A DNA stretch of 64,000 nucleotides, from NCBI RefSeq assembly GCF_936943645.1, contig NZ_CAKZJO010000040.1, forward strand, positions 1 through 64,000. Reading direction: 5' to 3'. Position numbers and translations under genes: made by a program. This stretch comes from an uncultured Bradyrhizobium sp. (GTDB taxonomy: Bacteria; Pseudomonadota; Alphaproteobacteria; Rhizobiales; Xanthobacteraceae). Of this stretch, positions 27,790-37,323 are shown piece after piece; position 1 is the first letter of the stretch; the number at the start of each line of letters is the position of its first letter. Below the pieces are notes generated by a model, which saw only the letters and a program-made list of their open reading frames with translations, did no database searches and was not told the origin of the DNA.

Positions 27790-27814
27790 GGAACGGTGCT
27801 TATGGCCGCCCGTT
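27790..27814 (+). promoter_or_regulatory. EcfG-type promoter for the DUF3175 gene
   Basis: GGAAC (27790-27794), 16 nt, then CGTT (27811-27814): an exact consensus match. Transcription should begin about 27821, some 20 nt before the DUF3175 ATG, with AAGGAG in between. Divergent from the equally good match at 27762-27786. Confidence 0.7.
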
Positions 27815-27841
27815 TCCGTTGGTACCGCAAGGAGTTGACGC

Positions 27842-28210
27842 ATGGCTCATGTCAGAAAGACGACACAATCTCGCAAACCCGCGCACAAGAAAGCCAGCGC
27901 AAGACGTAAGCCTGCGCGCAAGAGCCCGAAGCGCGCCGCACCGAAGCGCTGGTCGCAGCGTGTGACCAGGCAGAGCGACGCACTCGACCTCAAGCAGGGT
28001 GTGTTCAAGCTGGACAGTCCGAAGAAGATCGCGACGTCATTGAAGCGATCGGCCGAGCACAGCGCGCGTCGCAAGGCCGGCGCCTATCGCTCGGCGCTGT
28101 CGATGCTGACCTTCTACATCAACCGCGCCGGCAAGACGCTGCCGAAGACGCAACGCACGCGGCTGGAAAAGGCGAAGGTGGAATTGAAGCGGGCGTTTGG
28201 AAGGGAGTGA
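27842..28210 (+). CDS. DUF3175 domain protein, basic
   Basis: A 122-residue, strongly basic protein. Residues 1-36 are a Lys/Arg/Ala/Ser-rich tail (RKPAHKKASARRKPARKSPKR). The remainder, from RWSQRVTRQSDALDLKQGVFKL through FYINRAGKTLPKTQRTRLEKAK, is the DUF3175 domain; its function is unknown to me. AAGGAG precedes the ATG by 8 nt. The perfect EcfG-type promoter upstream marks it as a likely general-stress gene, and the basic tail suggests nucleic-acid contact (inference). Confidence 0.85.
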   Translation: MAHVRKTTQSRKPAHKKASARRKPARKSPKRAAPKRWSQRVTRQSDALDLKQGVFKLDSPKKIATSLKRSAEHSARRKAGAYRSALSMLTFYINRAGKTLPKTQRTRLEKAKVELKRAFGRE

Positions 28211-28238
28211 GAGGGCGGAGGATCGCATCCCCTGCTCC

Positions 28239-28460
28239 GCTGTCGTCCCGGACAAGCGTAGCGCCTGGCAGCGCGAAGCGCTGTCAGGCGTGGAGCGCCG
28301 ATCCGGGACCCATACTCCCAGGGAATGGTTGTGGAGCGACGCAGGTAACCCCAAGTCGTCGCCAAACCCAATCCTGTGGCTATCGCGACGAGCGCAAGCG
28401 CTCGCGCGGAGGTCCCGGATCTACGCGCGCCTTAAGGGCGCGCTTATCCGGGACGACAGC
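28239..28460. repeat. Dispersed intergenic repeat, CCCGGGACAAGCG family, copy 2
   Basis: About 222 bp between the DUF3175 gene and the first chemoreceptor. It starts GCTGTCGTCCCGGACAAGCG and ends CGCTTATCCGGGACGACAGC, so the termini are near-perfect inverted repeats. Inside are CGGGACCCATACTCCC and the stem GCGCGCCTTAAGGGCGCGC. This is the longest copy in the window. Confidence 0.8.
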
Positions 28461-28500
28461 GAAGGATGAGGCGAAAGCGAAGACTGCCGAGGCAGCGCAC

Positions 28501-30534
28501 TTACGCCGCCCTGATATTGCCCATGAAGCGATCGAGCTCGGCGCGCAGGCGGGTGCTCTCGCTCGACAGCGTCTTGGCCGAGTGCAGCACCTCCCCCGAG
28601 GCCGCGCCGGTCTCGGCGGCGCCGCGGTTGACCTGGCCGATATCGGTGGCCGCGGTCTGGGTGCCCTGCGCCACGGTCTGGACGCTGCGCGCGATCTCCT
28701 GGGTGGCCGCACCCTGCTGCTCGACCGCGCTCGCGATCGAGGTCGCGATCGACGAGATCTGCCCGATGGTCGCGCCGATCTCCTTGATTGCCGCAACCGA
28801 TTCGGCCGTGGCGCCCTGCATGCCCGTGATGTGCGAGGAAATCTCGTCGGTCGCCTTCGCCGTCTGGCTCGCCAGCGACTTCACCTCGCTCGCAACCACC
28901 GCGAACCCGCGGCCGGCTTCACCGGCACGCGCGGCCTCGATGGTGGCATTGAGCGCCAGAAGATTGGTCTGCTCGGCAATCGCCGTGATCAGCTTCACCA
29001 CCTCGCCGATCTGCTGGGCGGCGTGCGAGAGCTTGCCGATGCGGCCGTCGGTTTCCCTGGCCTGCACCACCGCGGCTTCCGCAATGCGGTTGGAATCGCG
29101 GACCTGGCGGCCGATCTCCTCGACCGAAGCCGAGAGCTCTTCGGTCGCGGTCGCGACCGACTGCATGTTGGACGAGGCCTGCTCGGACACGCCGGCGACC
29201 TGGCTCGACAGGCTCTGGGTGGTCTCGGCGGTGCGCGTCAGCGTGGACGCTGCCGATTCCAGCTGCACGGCCGAGGCCGAGACGTTGGAGACGATGGCGC
29301 CAACCGCGCTTTCGAAATCGTCGGCGAAGCGGATCAGCTCGGCACGGCGGCTCGCGGCCTGCTCCCGGTTCTGAACTTCGCTGGCGGCGGCATCGCGCTC
29401 GGCCTTGGCCACCGCCTGAACCTTGAATTCCTCGACCGCGCCGGCCATCTCGCCGATCTCGTCCTTGCGGCCGAGGCCCGGCAGCACCACGTCGAAATTG
29501 CCCGAAGCCAGCTCGCGCATCGCCTTGCACATCGCGATCATCGGACGCGAGATGCCGTTACCAAGCCACAAGGCCAGCACGGCACCGATGGCAAGGCCGC
29601 CGAGCGCCATCATCAGCATCAGCCGCTCGGTCTCGCCGATCGTCTCGTTCGCGCTCGCCTCGATGCGCTGCTGGTCGGCAGTGAGATCCGAACGCAGCTC
29701 GCCCGAGAGCTTGAGAATGGTCGCCGCCGTCTTGGTCATCTCGCCATTCGACTTGACGATGACTTTCACGTTCTCGGTCAGCTTTGCGAACGAGGTGCGG
29801 TACTGTTTCAGGAGATCGCCGATCTCCTTGACGCGATCCGTGATCTTCTGGTCATTCGCATAGATGGAGACCAGCAAGGTCTCCAGGAACTTGATACGGG
29901 CGATCACGCCATCGGCGGTCTTGGGCTCCGGCTTGGCGACGAAGGCGCTGACCGAGGTGGAGACCGCCAGATATTGCGAGGTGATGTCCTTGGCCGTGGT
30001 CTGGACCGATGCCAGTCCCGCCAGCGCGGCGGTGTCGGCGAGATCGTCGAACTTGAAGCGGATCTTGTTGCCGACACTGTTGAGCTCATCGGCAGCGATC
30101 TTGTTGTTCTCGCGCGTCAGGGTAATGATCTCCCCGAACACCTTCGTGAAGCGCTGGAACTCGGCCTCGAGCTTGCCGACCTGCTCACGGCGTGCAGCGC
30201 CGGTGGTGGCCGACATCGACTTGGCGATGGCGCTCTTCAGATTCTGTTCGGCGGCCTTGGCCGCGGTCTCGTCATCGTTCGCCCCGGTCAGGGTGTAGGC
30301 CCGTGCCAGCCCTTGATAGGCGATCAGCTCGCGATCGACCGTCCGGGCGAGATCGGCTTCCGACACGCTGGCGCGGTAGGAAGCCACGGCGGCCTGAATC
30401 CGCTCGAAGCCGAAATAGGCGAAAGCCATGCTGACGGCGAGGATGGCTAGCACTGCCACGAAGCCGAGGATGATTTTTGCGCGAAAACGCAGCGTTGGCA
30501 GCTTCGATTGGCTCGACTTCGACTTGACCGACAT
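28501..30534 (-). CDS. Methyl-accepting chemotaxis protein (copy 1 of tandem pair)
   Basis: A transmembrane chemoreceptor of 677 residues: TM1 about 21-41, a helical periplasmic sensor with many Ala/Glu heptads (about 42-300), TM2, a HAMP domain ([24 protein letters not shown]) and a cytoplasmic signalling hairpin with the kinase-control tip [19 protein letters not shown]. It should relay a periplasmic signal to CheA. From about residue 327 to the end the DNA is indistinguishable from the next gene (28502-29557 versus 30907-31962), while the sensors differ. Start taken at ATG 30534 after GGGGTGGGGG. Ligand unknown; no che genes nearby. Confidence 0.92.
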   Translation of the reverse strand: MSVKSKSSQSKLPTLRFRAKIILGFVAVLAILAVSMAFAYFGFERIQAAVASYRASVSEADLARTVDRELIAYQGLARAYTLTGANDDETAAKAAEQNLKSAIAKSMSATTGAARREQVGKLEAEFQRFTKVFGEIITLTRENNKIAADELNSVGNKIRFKFDDLADTAALAGLASVQTTAKDITSQYLAVSTSVSAFVAKPEPKTADGVIARIKFLETLLVSIYANDQKITDRVKEIGDLLKQYRTSFAKLTENVKVIVKSNGEMTKTAATILKLSGELRSDLTADQQRIEASANETIGETERLMLMMALGGLAIGAVLALWLGNGISRPMIAMCKAMRELASGNFDVVLPGLGRKDEIGEMAGAVEEFKVQAVAKAERDAAASEVQNREQAASRRAELIRFADDFESAVGAIVSNVSASAVQLESAASTLTRTAETTQSLSSQVAGVSEQASSNMQSVATATEELSASVEEIGRQVRDSNRIAEAAVVQARETDGRIGKLSHAAQQIGEVVKLITAIAEQTNLLALNATIEAARAGEAGRGFAVVASEVKSLASQTAKATDEISSHITGMQGATAESVAAIKEIGATIGQISSIATSIASAVEQQGAATQEIARSVQTVAQGTQTAATDIGQVNRGAAETGAASGEVLHSAKTLSSESTRLRAELDRFMGNIRAA

Positions 30535-30732
30535 TCCCCCACCCCATTCCATTCGCGGAAAACCAGGCGCAGCCCGGAAGCAGCCCGCTTCCTGACTCGT
30601 CCGCACGGTAATCGGCAAAGGATAAGCTGTGGTAAATTTATGGCGCCGCAACTGGCGGTTAGGTGACGCAGGGAATTTGTTAAAGCGGGCTTTCCCGCGC
30701 TGTTACAAATCGACTGCCGCCCCGATCACTTC

Positions 30733-30882
30733 GCTGTCGTCCCGGACAAGCGCGCCCAAAGGCGCGCGCCGATCCGGGATCCATAGCCACAGGAGGTGGT
30801 TTGGCGAAGACTCGGAGTTACCGGCGTCACTCCATATCCACGCCCTGTGGTTATGGGTTCCCGCGTGCGCGGGGACGACAGC
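30733..30882. repeat. Dispersed intergenic repeat, CCCGGGACAAGCG family, copy 3
   Basis: About 150 bp in the 371-bp gap between the two chemoreceptor genes, starting GCTGTCGTCCCGGACAAGCG and ending CGGGGACGACAGC. It includes GGCGAAGACTCGGAGTTACC, matching the interior of copy 1 near acdS. The flanking spacer otherwise holds only the upstream region of receptor copy 1. Confidence 0.78.
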
Positions 30883-30905
30883 GGAGTGTGACGCGACAGC
30901 TCGCC

Positions 30906-32945
30906 CTACGCCGCCCTGATATTGCCCATGAAGCGATCGAGCTCGGCGCGCAGGCGGGTGCTCTCGCTCGACAGCGTCTTGGCCGAGTGCAGCACCTCCC
31001 CCGAGGCCGCGCCGGTCTCGGCGGCGCCGCGGTTGACCTGGCCGATATCGGTGGCCGCGGTCTGGGTGCCCTGCGCCACGGTCTGGACGCTGCGCGCGAT
31101 CTCCTGGGTGGCCGCACCCTGCTGCTCGACCGCGCTCGCGATCGAGGTCGCGATCGACGAGATCTGCCCGATGGTCGCGCCGATCTCCTTGATTGCCGCA
31201 ACCGATTCGGCCGTGGCGCCCTGCATGCCCGTGATGTGCGAGGAAATCTCGTCGGTCGCCTTCGCCGTCTGGCTCGCCAGCGACTTCACCTCGCTCGCAA
31301 CCACCGCGAACCCGCGGCCGGCTTCACCGGCACGCGCGGCCTCGATGGTGGCATTGAGCGCCAGAAGATTGGTCTGCTCGGCAATCGCCGTGATCAGCTT
31401 CACCACCTCGCCGATCTGCTGGGCGGCGTGCGAGAGCTTGCCGATGCGGCCGTCGGTTTCCCTGGCCTGCACCACCGCGGCTTCCGCAATGCGGTTGGAA
31501 TCGCGGACCTGGCGGCCGATCTCCTCGACCGAAGCCGAGAGCTCTTCGGTCGCGGTCGCGACCGACTGCATGTTGGACGAGGCCTGCTCGGACACGCCGG
31601 CGACCTGGCTCGACAGGCTCTGGGTGGTCTCGGCGGTGCGCGTCAGCGTGGACGCTGCCGATTCCAGCTGCACGGCCGAGGCCGAGACGTTGGAGACGAT
31701 GGCGCCAACCGCGCTTTCGAAATCGTCGGCGAAGCGGATCAGCTCGGCACGGCGGCTCGCGGCCTGCTCCCGGTTCTGAACTTCGCTGGCGGCGGCATCG
31801 CGCTCGGCCTTGGCCACCGCCTGAACCTTGAATTCCTCGACCGCGCCGGCCATCTCGCCGATCTCGTCCTTGCGGCCGAGGCCCGGCAGCACCACGTCGA
31901 AATTGCCCGAAGCCAGCTCGCGCATCGCCTTGCACATCGCGATCATCGGACGCGAGATGCCGGTGCCGAGCAGGAAGGCAAGCACCGCACCAAGCAGCGT
32001 ACCGCCGATGGCGAGGATCAGAACCAATTGCTCGGTCTTGCCGATGGTCGCCTCCGATTCCGAGTCCAGCCGCTGCTGCTCGGCAACGAGGTCGGCCTTC
32101 ATGGCCGTGGCGCCTTGCAGGATCGCACCGGCCGAGCCGCTCATCTCGGTGACGAGGTCGTCGACCAACTTGGCTTTCGCGATCAGCTTCTCCAGCGCTT
32201 CCCGATACGCGCCGAGGAACGCTTTGGCCTCCTTCAGGCCGGCGACGATCTTGTCATCCATCGAATAGACCGCGCCGAGCGAGTTCTCGACGAACTTCAG
32301 TCGCGCCATCGCACTTGCGCCGACGGCCTGGTCGGAGTTGAGGATGAAATTGCTCGCGGCCGCGCTCGCGGTCTGGAACTGGGAGTTGACCTGCTTGGTG
32401 CCGAACTCGATCGCCTGCGCTTCGGAGTCGGAGGCATTGTTGCCGATATCGTCGAGCTTGTATTTCAGGAGATTGGCGTTGCGCTGAAGCTGGTTCTGGA
32501 CCAGGAGCGCGCTGTCGCGCTTGGCCTGCAGAATCTTGGCGAAGGTCGCCGAGAAATTGGAAAATTCCTTGGCGAGCTTGTCGAGGCTCTCGAGCCGCGC
32601 CGGTTTCTTGGCATTCTTGACCGCCTGATCGATGGCATTCTTCAGGCTGGCCTCGGCGTCCAGCGCCGCCTTGGCGTCGTCTTCCTTGCCGGTCACCACG
32701 AAGTAGCGGGCGGCGGAACGATAGCCAAGCAATTCGCGATCGATATTGCGGGCGAGATCGGCCTCCGAGACGCTGCTGCGGTAGGATCCGACGCCCTGCG
32801 AAACGCGCTCGAAGCCGAAATAGGAGAAGGCCATGCTGCCGGCGGAGATCGCCAGCACCGCGGCAAAGCCGAGGATGATCTTGGCGCGGAACCTGAGGGT
32901 CGGAAATATTGTGCGCTTAAACGGCGACGCGATACGCCCGGACAT
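30906..32945 (-). CDS. Methyl-accepting chemotaxis protein (copy 2 of tandem pair)
   Basis: A 679-residue chemoreceptor with the same architecture as its neighbour: TM1 in [20 protein letters not shown], helical periplasmic sensor, TM2 in [25 protein letters not shown] and signalling hairpin. TM1 and the juxtamembrane part ([19 protein letters not shown]) resemble copy 1; the central sensor (about 70-320) is diverged; HAMP onward is identical in DNA. That points to duplication followed by gene conversion or very recent exchange. Start at ATG 32945 after GGGGGTTGGGA. It lies divergent from the FIST-domain gene. Confidence 0.92.
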   Translation of the reverse strand: MSGRIASPFKRTIFPTLRFRAKIILGFAAVLAISAGSMAFSYFGFERVSQGVGSYRSSVSEADLARNIDRELLGYRSAARYFVVTGKEDDAKAALDAEASLKNAIDQAVKNAKKPARLESLDKLAKEFSNFSATFAKILQAKRDSALLVQNQLQRNANLLKYKLDDIGNNASDSEAQAIEFGTKQVNSQFQTASAAASNFILNSDQAVGASAMARLKFVENSLGAVYSMDDKIVAGLKEAKAFLGAYREALEKLIAKAKLVDDLVTEMSGSAGAILQGATAMKADLVAEQQRLDSESEATIGKTEQLVLILAIGGTLLGAVLAFLLGTGISRPMIAMCKAMRELASGNFDVVLPGLGRKDEIGEMAGAVEEFKVQAVAKAERDAAASEVQNREQAASRRAELIRFADDFESAVGAIVSNVSASAVQLESAASTLTRTAETTQSLSSQVAGVSEQASSNMQSVATATEELSASVEEIGRQVRDSNRIAEAAVVQARETDGRIGKLSHAAQQIGEVVKLITAIAEQTNLLALNATIEAARAGEAGRGFAVVASEVKSLASQTAKATDEISSHITGMQGATAESVAAIKEIGATIGQISSIATSIASAVEQQGAATQEIARSVQTVAQGTQTAATDIGQVNRGAAETGAASGEVLHSAKTLSSESTRLRAELDRFMGNIRAA
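30907..31962. repeat. 1,056-bp direct repeat shared by the two chemoreceptor genes
   Basis: This segment and 28502-29557 (offset 2,405 bp, same orientation) show no difference that I can find by eye. The reading frames on both strands also give identical translations across it, so synonymous sites match too. The identity stops abruptly at GATGCCG within HAMP on one side and at the C-terminal codons on the other. Confidence 0.88.
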
Positions 32946-33193
32946 TCCCAACCCCCAATGTAATTCTTGCATTGTGCAGATCGGCCCGGGAGCAGCCCTT
33001 CCCGAACCTGCGATGAAAATTAGGGCAGAAACGTCAAGGGGCGGTAAATTCTTCCAGCCCGAGCCGCCTGACGGTGACCACACGTTCCGCGGAACTGGTC
33101 GCCATGTTGCGACCAGACGAAAAAGGCCATATTCTCTGGACACTTGTCAGGCACTTGGCATCAGACCAAGCGGGTCCTTGAGGGAGAAACGGA

Positions 33194-34360
33194 GTGGGGC
33201 AAACCGACTTTCGGTTTGGCGGTGCGTCTGGCGTTGCCGTCGCGAAGTCGAAGGCCGCGGGCGCCGAGCAAGCCGTTGCCGACCTCGCCGCCCAGCTTCC
33301 ATCCGACGAGCTGGCGCTCGTTCTGCTCTTCGTCTCCCCGAGCTACGATCCGCACCAATTCATCGCCGAAATCAGCCGCCAATTCGAAGGGATCCCGGTT
33401 TGCGGTTGCACCACGGCCGGCGAGCTGGCGCCTGACGGCTGGGACGAGAACAGCGTCGTCGCCCTCGCCTTCAGCAGTGCCGATTTCTCGGCCGTGGTAC
33501 GCCCGATTCTCAATCTCGACAGTTTTCACGTCGAGGACGGCCGCAGGATCAGCGCCGAGGCCCGGCAGGAATTGCTGCGGGTGTCCTCCCGGGTCGAGCG
33601 CGGAAATCCGTTCGGCCTTGTCCTGATCGATGGTCTGTGCCGCCGGGAAGAAGCGGTGATGTCCGCGCTCTATGCCTCGCTGGACGACATCCCCATCGTC
33701 GGCGGCTCCGCGGGCGACGGGATGCGGTTCGAGCGGACCTGGGTGTTCCTCGACGGCAAGGCGCACACCAACGCCGCTCTCCTCATCCTCCTGAGCACGT
33801 CGCTGCCGTTCCGGGTTTTCAAATGTGACAATTTCGAACCGCGGCCCCAGAAGATGGTGGTCACCGAGGCCGACATCGAGAATCGCACCGTCCGGGAGTT
33901 GAACGCCGAGCCTGCCGCCCAGGAATATTCCCGCGTCGTCGGGATCATGGACGCCAAGCTCGATCCGTTCTCCTTCGCCTCGCATCCCGTTCTGGTCCGC
34001 GTCGGCGGCTCCTACTATGCCCGCTCGATCCAGCGCGTCGAACCGGACGGGTCGCTGCACTTCTTTTGCGCCATCGACGAAGGCATGGTGCTGACGGCGG
34101 CAACATCGCGCAGCCTCGTCGGCACGACGCGCGCGGCCTTCGCGGAAACGCGCGACCAGATCGGCGACGTCTCGCTCTATATCGGTTTCGAGTGCCTGCT
34201 GCGCCGGCTCGACGCCGAGCAGCACCAGCTCGCCCGCGACATGTCCGAACTCTACCGGCAGAATCGCGTGGTCGGCTTTCATACCTACGGCGAGCAGTTC
34301 GGCTCGATGCATGTGAACCAGACCTTCACGGGCGTCGCCATCGGCAGGCGTCCGTCGTGA
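33194..34360 (+). CDS. FIST-domain sensor protein (NosP-like)
   Basis: A 388-residue cytosolic protein with FIST-N (about 20-215, including GCTTAGELAPDGW and IVGGSAGDGM) and FIST-C (about 225-375, ending RVVGFHTYGEQFGSMHVNQTFTGVAIGR). FIST domains sense small ligands; in Pseudomonas the FIST protein NosP binds heme and nitric oxide and controls the neighbouring kinase NahK. This gene overlaps a hybrid kinase gene by 4 bp (GTGA), the same pairing. GTG start with GGGAG 7-8 nt upstream. I cannot confirm the heme-binding residue by eye, so NO sensing is an inference from the pairing. Confidence 0.85.
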   Translation: MGQTDFRFGGASGVAVAKSKAAGAEQAVADLAAQLPSDELALVLLFVSPSYDPHQFIAEISRQFEGIPVCGCTTAGELAPDGWDENSVVALAFSSADFSAVVRPILNLDSFHVEDGRRISAEARQELLRVSSRVERGNPFGLVLIDGLCRREEAVMSALYASLDDIPIVGGSAGDGMRFERTWVFLDGKAHTNAALLILLSTSLPFRVFKCDNFEPRPQKMVVTEADIENRTVRELNAEPAAQEYSRVVGIMDAKLDPFSFASHPVLVRVGGSYYARSIQRVEPDGSLHFFCAIDEGMVLTAATSRSLVGTTRAAFAETRDQIGDVSLYIGFECLLRRLDAEQHQLARDMSELYRQNRVVGFHTYGEQFGSMHVNQTFTGVAIGRRPS

Positions 34361-35715
34361 CCGAGCTGTGGCAGGACCCCGACACGGTCGAGCAGTTGCA
34401 GCGCGAAACCGCGAAGCTGAAGAAGATCAATGCCGCGCTGATGTCCCGCGTCGAGCGCTCGATGGACCAGCAGCTCAACGCGTTCTCCCTGTTCGAGACC
34501 GCCATCGCGCTCGACCGCCAGGTCCGGGACCGGACCACCCAGCTGCGCGAAGCCCTGCATTCGATCGAACGCGCCAATGAGGGGCTGTATCGCGCCAAGC
34601 AGCAGGCCGAGGCTGCAAGCTCGCTCAAATCGTCCGTTCTGATCTCCGTCACCCACGACCTGTTGCAGCCGCTGAACGCGGCGCGGCTGACGCTCTCCGC
34701 GCTGGCCGAGATGACGGAAACGCAGGAGTCGGGCCTGCTGGTCGACCAGGTCGATCGCTCGCTGGTGACGCTGGAGGATCTGCTGCGGTCGTTGCTGGAG
34801 ATCGCCAAGCTCGACGCCGGCGCGCTCAGGCCCGAAGTGCGTCCGTTGGCACTGGCGCCGCTGTTCGAGCAGCTTCGCAACGAATTCGCGCCGATCGCGG
34901 CGCGGCAAGGCCTGTCCTTACGCATCCGCACCTCGCCGCTCGCGGTGTCGTCGGACGCGATGATGCTCCGGCGCATCCTGCAAAATCTGCTCGCCAATGC
35001 CATCCGCTACACCCGCAGCGGTGGCGTGGTGATGGGATGCAGGCGCAGCAACGACCGCATCTGTGTCCAGGTTTCCGATACCGGACCGGGAATTGCGCAG
35101 GCGCAGCAAGAGGCGATCTTTCGCGAATTCCAGCGCGGCGAAGCCAGCGCGACCGACCAGGCCGGGTTCGGGCTCGGCCTCTCCATCGTGCGCCGCTTCG
35201 CAACCGTGCTCGGACATGAGGTGCGGCTGTCGTCGCAGGTCGGCAAGGGATCGACCTTCGTCCTGGAGCTCGAGCCGGCCGATCCCTCCGAGGTCAGCGA
35301 CGAGGTGCACGAGACCAAGCTCAGCGAACGTCGCTATGGTGGCCTCGAAGGCGCCAAGATCCTGCTGGTCGAGAACGACCCGTCCGGCTCCGAAGCCATG
35401 GCCGCCTTGCTGGAAGGGTGGGGCTGCGACGTCGCGACCACGCCATCGGCGGCGGATGCGCTGCTGCGCCTCAACGAGCTGGGCGGCGCGCCCGACGCGG
35501 TCATCGCCGATCTTCATCTCGATCACGGCGAAAGCGGATTGTCGGCGATTGCCGACATCCGGCAGCATCTGAAGCTCGACGTGCCCGCGATGATCATCAC
35601 CGCCGACTATTCCGAGAAGGCCGCCAAACAGGCGAGCCTCTCCGGCCTCGAAGTGCTGAAGAAGCCGATCAAGCCTGCTGAGATGCGCGCACTGCTGTCG
35701 TTCCTGCTGACTTGA
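34357..35715 (+). CDS. Hybrid histidine kinase/response regulator (NahK/ErcS'-like)
   Basis: A 452-residue soluble hybrid kinase. An N-terminal coiled coil (about 10-90) is followed by HisKA with the phospho-acceptor His100 in VTHDLLQPLNAARL, HATPase with N box LLANAIRYT, DTGPGIA and GFGLGLSIV, and a C-terminal receiver (about 330-450) with the phospho-acceptor Asp in VIADLHLDHG and the Lys in VLKKPIKP. No PAS or membrane segment is present, so input probably comes from the FIST partner whose stop codon it overlaps (GTGA). Output may pass to the two LuxR-type regulators encoded convergently just downstream. Confidence 0.9.
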   Translation: MTELWQDPDTVEQLQRETAKLKKINAALMSRVERSMDQQLNAFSLFETAIALDRQVRDRTTQLREALHSIERANEGLYRAKQQAEAASSLKSSVLISVTHDLLQPLNAARLTLSALAEMTETQESGLLVDQVDRSLVTLEDLLRSLLEIAKLDAGALRPEVRPLALAPLFEQLRNEFAPIAARQGLSLRIRTSPLAVSSDAMMLRRILQNLLANAIRYTRSGGVVMGCRRSNDRICVQVSDTGPGIAQAQQEAIFREFQRGEASATDQAGFGLGLSIVRRFATVLGHEVRLSSQVGKGSTFVLELEPADPSEVSDEVHETKLSERRYGGLEGAKILLVENDPSGSEAMAALLEGWGCDVATTPSAADALLRLNELGGAPDAVIADLHLDHGESGLSAIADIRQHLKLDVPAMIITADYSEKAAKQASLSGLEVLKKPIKPAEMRALLSFLLT

Positions 35716-35722
35716 CGGCCTT

Positions 35723-36409
35723 CTATTCCGACTGTGCGCGATCGTGCTTTGCCCGGCTTTCGTCGCTTGCCAGCGTCGCAAAATCGATCTTCGACATCTC
35801 GACGATCGCCTTGGTGCGGCTCACGACGTTCAGCTTGCGCAGGATGTCCGAGACATGGACCTTCACGGTCGTCTCGGAAATCTTCAGCTCATAGGCAATC
35901 TGCTTGTTCTGGAGGCCGCGCTTGAGCATGTCGAGGACACGCAATTGCTGCGGTGTCAGATCATGCAGCCGTTTCAGCAGATCATGGGCGGGACTTGGAG
36001 CGCGCTGCGGCCGGAGTGCACGATAGGCATGGGGAAGACAGACGATCCCCTGCAGCGCCTCGCCGATCGACCGGGCGAGCTCCTGCTTGGACGAGGATTT
36101 GAAGATGTAACCGGCCACACCGAGCGACAAGGCGCTCGAGATGATCCTGGGATCCTGATGTCCCGACACGATGACGACCGGAACCCTCGGAAAGGCCTTG
36201 CGGATGCGCACGATGCCGGAGAGGCCGGTGGTGCCCGGCATCGACAGATCGAGCAGGAGGAGATCGAGCTCGGCGCCCGCGGACAACTGCTCGAGCGCAC
36301 CGTCGACTGAAATCGCCTGCAGGACTTCGGCCCCGGGCGCCACCATCTGCAGCGCACCTTCGAGCGCCTCGCGGAACAACGGATGGTCTTCGACAATCAG
36401 AAATCGCAT
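35723..36409 (-). CDS. LuxR/NarL-type response regulator (copy 1)
   Basis: A 228-residue DNA-binding response regulator: receiver domain (FLIVEDHPLFREAL; phospho-acceptor Asp in LLLDLSMPG near 55; Lys in YIFKSSSK near 107) and a GerE-type HTH (LTPQQLRVLDMLKRGLQNKQIAYELKISETTVKVHVSDILRKL). It resembles the ErbR/AgmR class that activates PQQ-dependent alcohol oxidation in Pseudomonas, where kinases of the neighbouring type also occur. Start ATG 36409; the preceding GTG 36412 is alternative. Its 3' end faces the kinase gene with a 7-bp gap. Confidence 0.88.
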   Translation of the reverse strand: MRFLIVEDHPLFREALEGALQMVAPGAEVLQAISVDGALEQLSAGAELDLLLLDLSMPGTTGLSGIVRIRKAFPRVPVVIVSGHQDPRIISSALSLGVAGYIFKSSSKQELARSIGEALQGIVCLPHAYRALRPQRAPSPAHDLLKRLHDLTPQQLRVLDMLKRGLQNKQIAYELKISETTVKVHVSDILRKLNVVSRTKAIVEMSKIDFATLASDESRAKHDRAQSE

Positions 36410-36513
36410 CACGCGTCAGCCATTTCCAAATCGTTGCCGGACTTCGAGCTTCAGTTGAGCATGGATCAGCCGGCGCACGCCGGCTTGATCGAGGTCAACA
36501 ATGGCGGCGCCGA

Positions 36514-37200
36514 TCATTGCGGCCTCCCGCGGTCGACCCGCGCATACGGCCGGTTCCTGGGATCGGGCAAGTCCATCTTGCCGATCTCGATGATCGCCTT
36601 GTTGCGGCTGAACAGCCCGAGCTTGCGCAGGATCTCGGTGATGTGCGCCTTGACCGTGGACTCGGCGAGCTGCAGTTCCTGCGCGATCTGCCGGTTCGGA
36701 TAGCCGCGGCGGAGCAGGTCCAGAACCCTGAGCTGCTGCGGCGTGAGCTCGCGGAGCTTGACCTCGAGAGCCTTGCTGGTTTCGGCTTTCCGCCGCTGCG
36801 GCGTTGCCACGAAATCTCGCGGCACCGACACCGATCCGGACAGCACGCCCTCGATCGACTGGGCCAGCTCGCGCTTCGACGTCGATTTCGGCAGATAGCC
36901 GGCGGCGCCGAGCGCCAGCGCCTCGCGGACCACGTGCTGGTCTTCCTCGCTCGAGACGATGGCGACCGGCAGGCGCGGATAGGTCTCGCGCAAGCGGAGG
37001 AAGCCGGAGAAGCCGGTCGCATCCGGCAGCTGCAGATCGAGCAGCGCGAGGTCGATCCCCTGCTCGGCCGACAGGATGTCCAGTGCGTCCTCGATCGACA
37101 TCGCCTCCAGGATACGGGCTTCCGGCAAGGCCAGCCGCACGGCATTGCCCAGCGCTTCGCGAAACAGCGGATGATCGTCGATGATCAGGAAGCTGGCCAT
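36514..37200 (-). CDS. LuxR/NarL-type response regulator (copy 2)
   Basis: A paralogue of the adjacent regulator, also 228 residues: receiver FLIIDDHPLFREALG with Asp in LALLDLQLPD and Lys in GYLPKSTSK, then a GerE HTH (LTPQQLRVLDLLRRGYPNRQIAQELQLAESTVKAHITEILRKLG). Start at ATG 37200, with GGAAGG upstream; the longer frame to 37317 adds an Ala-rich stretch. The two genes are 104 bp apart and co-directional. Duplication of a regulator next to a PQQ dehydrogenase suggests control of that system (inference). Confidence 0.88.
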   Translation of the reverse strand: MASFLIIDDHPLFREALGNAVRLALPEARILEAMSIEDALDILSAEQGIDLALLDLQLPDATGFSGFLRLRETYPRLPVAIVSSEEDQHVVREALALGAAGYLPKSTSKRELAQSIEGVLSGSVSVPRDFVATPQRRKAETSKALEVKLRELTPQQLRVLDLLRRGYPNRQIAQELQLAESTVKAHITEILRKLGLFSRNKAIIEIGKMDLPDPRNRPYARVDRGRPQ

Positions 37201-37323
37201 GGCGCCTTCCAAAAGATCCGCCGCGGCAGCGGCAGCAGCGCACCCGTCCTGGGCCGGTCCGGCACCGGGAAGATGCAAGGTGGATATTACCACATCTTCC
37301 CGCTTCCGTCCGGTCAAGGCCGT

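Noticed and set aside
28207..30450. Long plus-strand frames opposite the chemoreceptor genes (also 30801-32963)
   Set aside because: They mirror the chemoreceptor coding strand, and their identity to each other only reflects the duplicated DNA beneath.
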